Assembly: GCF_004745425.1 (NCBI RefSeq)
Contig: NZ_PGGK01000001.1
Span: 124,001-188,000, forward strand
Direction of reading: 5' to 3'
Length of the DNA: 64,000 nucleotides
From: Methanolobus halotolerans
GTDB lineage: Archaea; Halobacteriota; Methanosarcinia; Methanosarcinales; Methanosarcinaceae
Within the stretch, counting starts at the first letter, position 1. The number at the start of each line of letters is the position of its first letter. The notes beneath the pieces were generated by a model. It had not been told where the DNA came from. It did no database searches and worked only from the letters and a program-made list of their open reading frames with translations. Below, piece by piece: positions 24,791-32,872 of this stretch. The position numbers and the translations under genes were made by a program.

Positions 24791-25948
24791 TTATTTACCA
24801 GCAGCGAAGTATGCTTGTATTCTATCCATGCCCTCTTTTATATTCTCAAAGCTATTTGCATAGGAAAAACGCAGATAACCTTCCGCACCATCGCCAAAGT
24901 CAATTCCCGGTGTTACTGCTACGCCAATATCCTCAAGTATCCTGTAGCTGAGTTCAAGGGAATCCTTCCCGAATTTACGGGCATCTGCAAGTATGTAATA
25001 TGCGCCTCTTGGTTCACTTTTGACTTCCAGTCCTGCCTCACGTATCCTCTCTAACATATAGCGGCGTCTCTTATCGTAAGTCGAGACCATCTCCCTTACA
25101 GTATCCTGAGGTCCGCGAAGGGCAGCAATCCCTGCATATTGTACAAATGCATTGGTTGATATGAAAAAGCTCTGCTGCATCTTCTGCAAGGTTCTTATGT
25201 ATTCTTTTGGAGTTATCAGGTATCCCAGTCGCCACCCGGTCATGGCATAAAGTTTTGAAAAACCATTGAGTACAAATGCATTCTCCGTATATTCCAGGAT
25301 GGTGTGGTCCTCTCCTTCATAAACGAGTCCCTGGTATATCTCATCTGAAATGATTGGTATTTTACCTGCAATATCTGCCAGTCTTTCAAGTACCTCTGAA
25401 GATAATACATGTCCTGTTGGGTTAGATGGTGAATTTATGAGGATTGCTTTTGTTCTCTCATTGATCTTCTCCTTTATCAGTTCTGGTTGCAGCATAAATC
25501 CATCGCAACTGTCCATAAAGGCAAAACTGGGAACTCCGCTTACGGCCTTTACAAAGTTGGGATAGCATGCATAATGTGGATTTGACATTATTACTTCATC
25601 ACCGGGATTTATAAGCGCCATGAACAGTAAAAGCATTGCAGGACTGGTTCCTGAAGAGATCACCACCTGCTCAGGGATGATATTCACATCGAATTTCTGT
25701 CTGTAGTTCTCAACTATGGCTTCCCTGAGTTTCAGCAGACCCTGGCTGTGAGTATACTTCGTGTTACCTGCGCACATGGCAGCAGTCGCAGCTTCACAAA
25801 TATGTGGTGCTGTGGGGAAATCCGGTTCTCCTATCTCAAGATGTATTATTTCCCTGCCTTCTCTCTCAAGTTCCTGCGCCCTCTCCAGGATCTCCATCAC
25901 ATGGAATGGGGGCATGTTCACAATTCTGTCGGATAGACTTATGTTCAT
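24791..25948 (-). CDS. Class I/II pyridoxal-phosphate aminotransferase
   Basis: The 385-residue protein belongs to the aspartate aminotransferase fold-type I family: HLEIGEPDFPTAP near the N-terminus, SPSNPTGHVLS, the Schiff-base lysine in GFSKLYAMTGWRLGY (about Lys230) and a C-terminal LRFSYANS with the substrate-carboxylate arginine. It moves amino groups between amino acids and 2-oxo acids in the cytoplasm. The exact substrate (aspartate, alanine or aromatic) cannot be fixed from sequence. It converges on the FilR1-type gene with only 7 bases between the stops. Confidence 0.88.
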   Translation of the reverse strand: MNISLSDRIVNMPPFHVMEILERAQELEREGREIIHLEIGEPDFPTAPHICEAATAAMCAGNTKYTHSQGLLKLREAIVENYRQKFDVNIIPEQVVISSGTSPAMLLLFMALINPGDEVIMSNPHYACYPNFVKAVSGVPSFAFMDSCDGFMLQPELIKEKINERTKAILINSPSNPTGHVLSSEVLERLADIAGKIPIISDEIYQGLVYEGEDHTILEYTENAFVLNGFSKLYAMTGWRLGYLITPKEYIRTLQKMQQSFFISTNAFVQYAGIAALRGPQDTVREMVSTYDKRRRYMLERIREAGLEVKSEPRGAYYILADARKFGKDSLELSYRILEDIGVAVTPGIDFGDGAEGYLRFSYANSFENIKEGMDRIQAYFAAGK

Positions 25949-26043
25949 TGCGATGCACGTTCCGTAATCTGCTCTATAGGTTCAGGAACGCTTAAAAATA
26001 TAAAATAGTTTTCATCAGATAAAAAGGTGTCAGATCAAAAAAT

Positions 26044-26065
26044 AACCAGGCTTATGAGCCTGGTT
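26044..26065 (-). terminator. Intrinsic terminator behind the MscS-like gene
   Basis: AACCAGGCT and AGCCTGGTT form a perfect 9-base stem with a 4-base loop. On the minus strand ATTTTTTG follows. It starts 12 bases after the stop of the MscS-like gene and separates it from the aminotransferase gene. Confidence 0.7.
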
Positions 26066-26076
26066 TTAATATGGTT

Positions 26077-26997
26077 TTATTTCTTTTCCCTTGCATAAGC
26101 AACAAGAGCTTCTTTTATACCCCAGCGGAAAGCTACAACGATTGCAATTCCCCATGCAAGCGGACTTAGCAGGATATAGAATATACTTGTGTCTATGAGC
26201 AATGTATCGAGGGCAAGAAGCACTATTATCAGTGCAAGGAAGCCTCTAAGCGCAGGTATCCATATTTCGCTGCCTTCGACATCCATACTCTTCATCATGC
26301 TTCCGATGTAGTCTGCGAACAGGTCGATTGCCAGAAGGCCTATCACAAGTATGATTACTCCCGCAAACAGGTTTGGCAGGTAGGCTAATATCTGTCCGAC
26401 GACTACCGCGATCATGGACAGATTGAGAATGTCCAGTGCGGCAACTATGAATATCAGGTATCCGAAAAGCCTCACGAGCCAGGATGTTATTCCGGAAAAT
26501 GTTAGTCCGCTGGTTCTCATGGCGCTTCCGTAGGATGTCCTTTCAAGGCGTTCATCGATTCCGGACGCAATAAGAATGTTCTTCACAAGATCTGCAAGGA
26601 AATCAACAATCAGCAAGCCTATTATTAAGACTACCAGTGCAGAGAGTATAATTGGTATATACAGGATAATGGTTGTGATGAAATCCGCTACGATCTGTAT
26701 TTGCAAAAGGTCGATAATAATAACTGCAAAGATAATGTAGATGAACCATCTTATCGCCGCATCGAAAAACTCAACGACTGTCACCTGGGCTCGTTCAAAC
26801 ATAGTTCCCAGGGATGTTCTCAGTATCAGATCGTCAAGTCCTATCTTATCAAGGATCTTGGCTCCTATCTTCCCTAAAGCTCTTCCTGCGATCCACCCAA
26901 CAATGATAAGCAGTATAACTGCCAATAAGGTCGGAAGGAAATTAATTATATCATTCGCTATATCGTATAAACTACTGGTTAACGATCCATTTGCCAT
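26077..26997 (-). CDS. MscS-related membrane protein with conserved TM-helix repeats
   Basis: The 306-residue protein has about eight hydrophobic segments. Two repeated units contain the glycine-containing helix (ILLIIVGWIAGRALGKIGAKIL and VIGLLAIDLFADYIGSMMKS) found in proteins with the conserved TM helix of the MscS superfamily. It lacks the large cytoplasmic domain of true MscS, so it may be a small conductance channel or a structural membrane protein. A role in osmotic adaptation is likely for the family but not shown here. It is monocistronic. Confidence 0.7.
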   Translation of the reverse strand: MANGSLTSSLYDIANDIINFLPTLLAVILLIIVGWIAGRALGKIGAKILDKIGLDDLILRTSLGTMFERAQVTVVEFFDAAIRWFIYIIFAVIIIDLLQIQIVADFITTIILYIPIILSALVVLIIGLLIVDFLADLVKNILIASGIDERLERTSYGSAMRTSGLTFSGITSWLVRLFGYLIFIVAALDILNLSMIAVVVGQILAYLPNLFAGVIILVIGLLAIDLFADYIGSMMKSMDVEGSEIWIPALRGFLALIIVLLALDTLLIDTSIFYILLSPLAWGIAIVVAFRWGIKEALVAYAREKK

Positions 26998-27235
26998 ATG
27001 ACGTACCCCTTTCTAATTCATTCACCAATAAAGATGCTTGTATCAAGCAATGCTCCAACCCCTTTTTACAAAAAAAAATTAGTTCCTTTTGTTATTTAAA
27101 CTTATTCTAAAATCTCCTATTTGTACAATATGGAAGAAAAAATTTTTATGAAAATAAATATTTACTAATTTTGTATAGATCCCTGATGTTATTATAGCAT
27201 GGTATATTTAACGTATCAATAGAGAATTTGATGAC

Positions 27236-28144
27236 ATGAATCCTGACTTCATCAAAAAGATGGACTCGAAAATCGATCAGATTAGTTCTTTCCCTGTCAT
27301 CAATGGATATTACCTTGTCATTGGCGGCGGGAAAATAGGGACGAGATTTGTGGAGCATGCAAGAAAATCCCGTTTACCTTTTGTACTTGTGATTGACATT
27401 GACTGTGAGGCACTGGTTTCTGGGAATGTGACGGTGCTTAAGGACAGGTGGCATCTTGTTGATGTCCTCGATTCATTGACTGCAAGTGGAAAAAGTGATG
27501 ATTGCTATGTCTCATGTAAAGGCCCATCAATTCATGGATGTAATATCTTTTTTTACTGCATGGATTCAAAAGAGATACCTTATCTTCTGAACCATGGGAT
27601 GCCTGAATACATAATTCCTGCCGTTCCCACTCATGCCGCAGTTGATATTGTTGAAGATCTTCTGAATTTTCAGAATGAGAGAGCATTCATACGCAAAGTT
27701 TGCATAGACGAAGATGATGAGGATTCAATGCAGCTCTTTAAGAACATCGTTTCCTTTTTTCCTGATAACATCGTGGCAGGAAAATTTCCGGAACATGGTA
27801 CTATTTTCCTATCGTATGCCCGCCCTGGGGAGATATGTCCTGGCAATTGTAAGGGACAGGAAGGTTACTGCTACACTTTCACAAGGATAAAACCAATAAC
27901 GATAACCAGCTATGTGCTTGAGCTTTCCGGGAGTGAAGCCGGCTGGGTGTTTGAGAGCTGTCAGATGGCGCCTGGTATCGGTGGAATACGTGGCAGGGAT
28001 CTCAGGGAGAATCTGATAGCGATAATGAAGCATATACGTCGGATAAAAGGGGAACCTTCAATCCATGGTACCGGAGAGAGGTCTTTCTTTATAGCGACAA
28101 CATGTAACTGCCATGGTATTCTCAATATTCTGCAGATAGTATAA
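27236..28144 (+). CDS. Orphan protein with dinucleotide-fold-like N-terminus and cysteine motifs
   Basis: The 302-residue product is not one I recognise. The N-terminus reads YYLVIGGGKIGTRFVEHARKS with FVLVIDIDCE after it, which looks like the beta-alpha-beta nucleotide-binding turn of TrkA-N or dehydrogenase folds. The C-terminal half has CPGNCKGQEGYC (C-x3-C-x6-C) and a late TTCNCHG, which could bind a metal or Fe-S cluster. Neither a signal peptide nor membrane segments are visible. It stands alone between a divergent MscS-like gene and a cytochrome gene. TTGATGACATG at the start leaves the ATG at 27236 as the best start. Confidence 0.65.
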   Translation: MNPDFIKKMDSKIDQISSFPVINGYYLVIGGGKIGTRFVEHARKSRLPFVLVIDIDCEALVSGNVTVLKDRWHLVDVLDSLTASGKSDDCYVSCKGPSIHGCNIFFYCMDSKEIPYLLNHGMPEYIIPAVPTHAAVDIVEDLLNFQNERAFIRKVCIDEDDEDSMQLFKNIVSFFPDNIVAGKFPEHGTIFLSYARPGEICPGNCKGQEGYCYTFTRIKPITITSYVLELSGSEAGWVFESCQMAPGIGGIRGRDLRENLIAIMKHIRRIKGEPSIHGTGERSFFIATTCNCHGILNILQIV

Positions 28145-28482
28145 TGTCCCCGGAACCCACGCTTTCTGTTCATTACCGATTAAGATATTGTGAGAAGAAG
28201 AAAGATTGGCCGGATAGGATTGGTTGGTTGGTGGTACGTTATGAACCCGGCCTATATTTTAATAAAGACTATTAATATAAATATATGTCCATTGATCAAA
28301 TGAGATTGCTGGAACTACAAATTTTATTAGAATTATCTCGACAACTCTGTCATATTTGATTTAAGAGCTTATGGATAACAGTCTTACTTGGTTGAAGTAG
28401 AATACCTGCAAAGCTTGCGTGTTTCCGGTCAATTGCAAAGTATTATATCGCTTCAATCCAGACTAATATTTGGGGCTTTAAA
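28145..28482. other. Intergenic region upstream of the cytochrome gene
   Basis: The gap contains GGCCGG (28208-28213) and CCGGCC (28247-28252), a 6-pair GC stem with a long T/G-rich loop followed by TATATTTTAAT, a weak terminator candidate for the orphan gene. The remainder is AT-rich and probably carries the promoter of the cytochrome gene. No gene is supported. Confidence 0.5.
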
Positions 28483-29079
28483 ATGGATAAGTTCGAAAGG
28501 TACTTATTTGCAATTATGGGGTTAGTTATAATTGTCCTTCTGGTGGTGGTCATCAGTATGCTTGGCAATCCTGTCTCAAGATATGATTATCAGTCAGGAT
28601 ACAGTCAGCCTGGTGGAATGATGGGTGGTCCCAGTGGCCGGATGGGTCCGGAATATGCCTATCCATATGGGGTATCGGATATTGATCCTGAGTTAACAGA
28701 TTTCGACTCAAACGGTGAGATGATATATTACACGGGATATAATGAAAGCGGACAGAAGATTCCTTTCTCATACGGTCCTACCTGGCTTTCCGTTCGCGGT
28801 GGTAGTTGTGTCAGCTGCCACGGAGTAGACGGCAGAGGCGGTGTTCCGGTAATGATGGCTTATGAAATACCTTCGGATATTACCTATGAGTCACTGACAT
28901 CCGAAGAGCACGATATGGAAGAAGGTGAAGGCCATCCTCCATACACTAACGAGACAATCAAGATAGCCATAAGGGAAGGTATTGATCCGTCAGGTGATGA
29001 ACTTGATCCGGTCATGCCAAGATGGCATATGTCAGATGAGGACCTGGATGATCTCATTGAATATTTGAGAGGATTGTGA
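28483..29079 (+). CDS. Membrane-anchored c-type cytochrome (single haem)
   Basis: The 198-residue product has one N-terminal membrane anchor (about 8-29), a Gly/Met/Tyr-rich linker (QPGGMMGGPSGRMGPEY) and a C-terminal domain with one haem-binding CVSCH motif (about residues 108-112), then GVDGRGG. The C-terminal helix DEDLDDLIEYLRGL and the Met in MPRWHM are as in class I cytochromes c, where Met is the distal ligand. It would carry electrons on the outer face of the membrane. Methanosarcinales are the methanogens with cytochromes, but the partner is unknown. No maturation or redox gene is adjacent. Confidence 0.8.
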   Translation: MDKFERYLFAIMGLVIIVLLVVVISMLGNPVSRYDYQSGYSQPGGMMGGPSGRMGPEYAYPYGVSDIDPELTDFDSNGEMIYYTGYNESGQKIPFSYGPTWLSVRGGSCVSCHGVDGRGGVPVMMAYEIPSDITYESLTSEEHDMEEGEGHPPYTNETIKIAIREGIDPSGDELDPVMPRWHMSDEDLDDLIEYLRGL

Positions 29080-29140
29080 TCTACAAAAAAAGATGACGAA
29101 GAATAACTACAAACAGTAAAAATCGAGACGATCGTAAGCA

Positions 29141-29178
29141 CCGCAGTCATGCCCGGCCCGAAGCCCAGTTGGCTGCGG
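29141..29178 (+). other. GC-rich hairpin downstream of the cytochrome gene
   Basis: CCGCAGTCA (29141-29149) pairs with TGGCTGCGG (29170-29178) in a 9-base stem with one G-T pair and a 20-base loop rich in C. The region is much more GC-rich than its AT-rich flanks, like a structured RNA. There is no T-run, so it is not a standard terminator. Function unknown. Confidence 0.35.
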
Positions 29179-29352
29179 CGGCAGCTAATCTCTCAAAACC
29201 CACTAAAGCAATAAATTATACTACCATTCCAGTAAAAACTTCTTTCCGGATTTTTCAAGAAGCTATAAGCATATCTAACAGTAATAAAAGCCACTCATTC
29301 TTTTCGTGGTTGTAAATCCCTATAATTCCGCAACTTAAGATTTAGAAATTAG

Positions 29353-29424
29353 AGCCTCCGGGGGGATTTGAACCCCCGACCTGCTGATTACGAATCAGCC
29401 GCTATACCCCTAAGCCACAGAGGC
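29353..29424 (-). tRNA. tRNA-Thr (anticodon CGT)
   Basis: On the minus strand the sequence folds into a cloverleaf: acceptor GCCTCTG/CGGAGGC, anticodon arm GCTGATTCGTAATCAGC with loop TTCGTAA, and T arm GGGGGTTCAAATCCCCC. The anticodon CGT reads the ACG codon for threonine. No intron is present and CCA is not encoded. The discriminator base is T. Confidence 0.93.
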
Positions 29425-29491
29425 GAATGTTAACGACCTTATACTTGTATAGGGTGATTTAACGATTTCGCTTATTATTTATTTATTTAAA

Positions 29492-30493
29492 TCACGATAC
29501 TTTTACTTCGATACAGACATTGAACTGGCGGGGGGCGTAGGAGCGGACGACCCTTGATCCCGTCAGTTGGATTGTCCTGCCGGCCCTGGATGCTGATTTT
29601 CGTATAAGATTCAGGGAGCTGTCGAAAAGGTCGTCCCCGGGTGTGATATCATAATAATGGATAATTGCTCCGGGTGCACATAGTTTTATGGCGGCATCCA
29701 GGAATTCATGGGCGTTGTGGGGGAGGTTCATTATCACATGATCGGCTGTTGAGGCAAATCTTACAGCTTCCTGGTTGGCATCTCCTTCAATGGCCTCCAC
29801 ATTGCTGATAGAATTGAGTTCTATGTTCCGGCGCAAAAAATCCACAGCATCGGGGTTCTTGTCGATTGCTATCACGCGGATATCAGGGCTTTTCTTTGCG
29901 ATCATGATACTGTAGGGCCCCACACCTGCAAACATATCCACAACGGTCTGGCCTTCACTTACCTGTGCGAGTATTCGCGAACGTTCCGTTGCCAGGCGGG
30001 GGGTGAAATATGCTCTCTCCATGTCTGTGTAGTATCTGCATCCATATTCTGTGTGAACGGTTGAGGTCCTGTCCTCTCCTGCAATAGTCCTGAACCTGCG
30101 GGTCCTGAACTCCCCTTCAACAGGTCCCAGGGCTGCAAGTACCGTCCTGACGTTCTTCTTCACTTTCATAATGGCATCAGCAACCCTTTCAGGTTCTGCA
30201 ACATCATCTTCGATAAGTGCGATATCGCCGATCACTTCAATATGCGGTACTTCATCAAGGATGTTCTCAAGCTTTAACTGTCCTTTCTGTTCCTCGAATT
30301 CGTATTCTCTAAGCTCAAATTCCCCTGGCAGTTCTTTAAGGATGTCTTCATGCTGTCCTTCTGTAAGGGGTAAATAAAGGAACTCTCTCTGCGCACTTAT
30401 GCGCACAGACTTGTCCAGCAGGTCCATCTCCAATAACTCTCTTCGTATTGGTTCTCCATTTTTCTTCAAAACTCTTATGCAACTCTTAATCAT
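29492..30493 (-). CDS. trm5: tRNA (guanine-37 N1)-methyltransferase, Trm5 family
   Basis: The 333-residue protein has an N-terminal tRNA-recognition part (about 1-130), the Rossmann methyltransferase motif VVDMFAGVGPYSI (about 185), AIDKNPDAVDFLRRN binding S-adenosylmethionine and a motif IV MNLPHNAHEFLD (about 245), all of the Trm5/TYW2 class. It makes m1G37 in tRNAs such as tRNA-Pro and tRNA-Leu, preventing frameshifts. The start ATG at 30493 has AGGT about 8 bases upstream and lies 2 bases from the end of the LysE gene. A longer frame to 30547 would overlap that gene. Confidence 0.9.
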   Translation of the reverse strand: MIKSCIRVLKKNGEPIRRELLEMDLLDKSVRISAQREFLYLPLTEGQHEDILKELPGEFELREYEFEEQKGQLKLENILDEVPHIEVIGDIALIEDDVAEPERVADAIMKVKKNVRTVLAALGPVEGEFRTRRFRTIAGEDRTSTVHTEYGCRYYTDMERAYFTPRLATERSRILAQVSEGQTVVDMFAGVGPYSIMIAKKSPDIRVIAIDKNPDAVDFLRRNIELNSISNVEAIEGDANQEAVRFASTADHVIMNLPHNAHEFLDAAIKLCAPGAIIHYYDITPGDDLFDSSLNLIRKSASRAGRTIQLTGSRVVRSYAPRQFNVCIEVKVS

Positions 30494-30495
30494 GT

Positions 30496-31107
30496 TCACA
30501 TACCTATAATAAACCATGATCCGAACAGGACGAGAAACAGACTGCAAGACATCAGTACTCTTTCATAAAGCTTTGGGGACATGAACTTCTTCCCCTTGCT
30601 GAAGGAAGTTGACACCAGCGTAAAATATCCCAGGTCGGCGATCCAGTGTCCGATCACGAACATTGCGGCAGCCAATATACTGATCTCAAGTCCGCGCAGG
30701 ACAAGTGCACTGCCGGCAGCGAGCCACCACAGCCAGAAATAAGGGTTTGAAGCGGAGGTAACTATCCCTGCAAGCACAGGATTCGAGCCGGTGGTTCCGT
30801 GCTCATGCATTGAACTTGCAGCACCCTTTGCGTTCCTGAATGTAAGGACTCCAAAGATGATCAATGTGGCTCCTCCTATGAAGGATATTGTCATGACTGT
30901 GTTGTCACTGACTGCAGTGACGCCATATATCACAAGTATGCATACTAGGAGTTCCAGGAAAGCGTGACCCAGGAACACCTCCGGGCCTGCTCGCCACCCT
31001 TTCTTCAGGGACGTATCTATTGTCGCGAAAAGCATTGGTCCGGGTACGAGCGCACCTGTCATTCCAACGGCAAATCCTATGGCCAGCATCTCCAGCAGTT
31101 CTAACAT
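30496..31107 (-). CDS. LysE/RhtB-family amino acid exporter
   Basis: The 203-residue protein has six predicted membrane segments and the family opening AVGMTGALVPGPMLFATIDTSLKKGWRAG, with SNPYFWLWWLAAG in the middle. LysE/RhtB proteins export amino acids or related small molecules; the substrate here is unknown. It precedes trm5 with a 2-base gap, so they are co-transcribed, although no functional link is obvious. Confidence 0.85.
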   Translation of the reverse strand: MLELLEMLAIGFAVGMTGALVPGPMLFATIDTSLKKGWRAGPEVFLGHAFLELLVCILVIYGVTAVSDNTVMTISFIGGATLIIFGVLTFRNAKGAASSMHEHGTTGSNPVLAGIVTSASNPYFWLWWLAAGSALVLRGLEISILAAAMFVIGHWIADLGYFTLVSTSFSKGKKFMSPKLYERVLMSCSLFLVLFGSWFIIGM

Positions 31108-31222
31108 AGTCTACACTGCATAATCAGGTCAAGTGCAAAAAAGCTTTGGCAAAAAAAGCATCTAGGACAAAGGAAGAGGTAGTACGGTCTTCCTTTGTTT
31201 TGTTTATCTGGTATCCTTTTGT

Positions 31223-32236
31223 TCAGAGGATAATTTCAATATCCAGCTCTTCCGCAAGTTCCTTGTACCTGTTACGGATCGTGACCTCGGTCACACCTGC
31301 AACATCAGCGACCTCTCGCTGGGTGCGGCGTTCGCCACAAAGGATGGAGGCAATGTAGATAGCTGCAGCAGCTACACCTGTAGGGCCGCGGCCACTGGTA
31401 AGTTCCTTCTCTGATGCCTGCCTGAGGATCTCAACACCCCTGGACTGGACTTCACCCTTCAGGTTGAGTCCTGAGCAGAATCTCGGGACATAGTCTATGG
31501 GTGATGTAGGCATGAGCTTAAGGGACAGCTCTCTTGATATGAAACGATATGTCCTTCCGATCTCTTTCCTGCTTACCCTTGACACCTCCCCGATCTCATC
31601 AAGTGTCCTTGGGACGCTGCACTGGCGGCATGCTGCATACAATGCGGCTGCTGCAACACCTTCAATGCTCCTTCCGCGGATTAGGTTCTTGTCGACAGCT
31701 TTCCTGTATACGACAGCAGCAGTTTCACGTACGGTCCTTGGAAGACCAAGAGCCGATGCCATGCGGTCGAGTTCAGAAAGTGCGAAGGCAAGGTTCCTCT
31801 CAGTTGCGTTACTTACGCGTATCCTACGCTGCCATTTTCTCAGCCTGTAAAGCTGTGCCCTGTTCTTGGATGATATTGACTTGCCGTAAGAGTCACGATT
31901 CCTCCAGTCTATCATAGTGGAGAGACCTTTATCGTGAATGGTATAGGTCATAGGTGCGCCCACACGGGAACGCTTCATTCGCTGGTCATGGTCAAACGCA
32001 CGCCATTCTGGTCCTTCGTCAACGAACTCTGCGTCAACTACAAGTCCACAGTCCGAGCATACAAGTTCTGCTCTCTCATAGTCCTGTACAAGATTTCGGC
32101 TGCCACATTCCGGACACTGGACTTTTGCTTTTTCAACTTCAGTGTCCTTTTCTTTCTCTTTACGTGCCTTGATCATTGCACGTATCTTCTCCCTTTCGGA
32201 AGTATCGGAATAACGTACCCTTTCAACTTCGACCAT
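31223..32236 (-). CDS. tfb: Transcription initiation factor TFB
   Basis: The 337-residue protein has an N-terminal zinc ribbon ([10 protein letters not shown] ... CSDCGLV, about 40-62), a B-finger/linker region ([21 protein letters not shown]) and two cyclin-like repeats with TRVRE- and [21 protein letters not shown]-type helices. It bridges TBP on the TATA box to RNA polymerase. AGGTGAT 7 bases before ATG 32236 decides the start. Gar1 is encoded just upstream on the same strand, an order I know from other euryarchaea. Confidence 0.95.
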   Translation of the reverse strand: MVEVERVRYSDTSEREKIRAMIKARKEKEKDTEVEKAKVQCPECGSRNLVQDYERAELVCSDCGLVVDAEFVDEGPEWRAFDHDQRMKRSRVGAPMTYTIHDKGLSTMIDWRNRDSYGKSISSKNRAQLYRLRKWQRRIRVSNATERNLAFALSELDRMASALGLPRTVRETAAVVYRKAVDKNLIRGRSIEGVAAAALYAACRQCSVPRTLDEIGEVSRVSRKEIGRTYRFISRELSLKLMPTSPIDYVPRFCSGLNLKGEVQSRGVEILRQASEKELTSGRGPTGVAAAAIYIASILCGERRTQREVADVAGVTEVTIRNRYKELAEELDIEIIL

Positions 32237-32333
32237 TTCAATCACCTTTCATAATAAACTTAAATATATTCCACAAGTCTTATATCGTTCAATCAAAGCT
32301 CACTCTGTCTGTATTTTGAAACTAGTTCTACTC

Positions 32334-32594
32334 TCACTGAACATATACCCGGTCGTTGATCAAGTTCTTCAGATCAGAATCAGTAGATCCCTTGTTCGGT
32401 TTCACAATAAAAAAAGGCCAATCAACAGGTCCGAAGGTGCCGGAGATCCTCCCTATTCTTTTTATTGATTTATCAAGAACAAAAGAATTTATTCTAGGCA
32501 TATCTCTCATGGATCCGGAGTATTTCTTTTCATCCCCTCTGATGATAATACCATCCTGCTTCGAAATATGTAATACTTTACCCAATCTTTTCAT
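32334..32594 (-). CDS. gar1: Gar1-like H/ACA ribonucleoprotein subunit
   Basis: The 86-residue protein matches the short archaeal Gar1 core: MKRLGKVLHISKQDGIIIRG, VLDKSIKRIGRISGTFGPVDWPFFIVKPN. Gar1 binds Cbf5 in H/ACA guide-RNA particles that convert uridine to pseudouridine in rRNA and other RNAs. It lies 97 bases before the tfb start on the same strand, and the two are likely co-transcribed. Confidence 0.85.
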   Translation of the reverse strand: MKRLGKVLHISKQDGIIIRGDEKKYSGSMRDMPRINSFVLDKSIKRIGRISGTFGPVDWPFFIVKPNKGSTDSDLKNLINDRVYVQ

Positions 32595-32872
32595 GTTGTG
32601 TATGTTTAGAATCTATTGTTTCCCTGTTTTTATGGTCTTTATCTCGACTCTATTCTATATATAGTTTTCGCAGAACTTTTAATATCTAAGCTAATCATTA
32701 CAAAAAGATATCGTTTATTCCGGGAATAAATCTCCCGTACTTTAGTTCGTACATGGCCTTTTTATGTTGTAGCAGACCACAAACTTAAAGTTATAACAGG
32801 TCCATTCTGGCACGACTTATACTTAATAATTTAATACGATCCATCATATATCTTATGCATGGAGGAAATTCG

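Noticed and set aside
28884-29150. Minus-strand frame of 88 codons (MTAVLTIVSIF...) over the end of the cytochrome gene
   Set aside because: Most of it is antisense to the cytochrome; only the first few codons are outside and they fall in the GC-rich hairpin.
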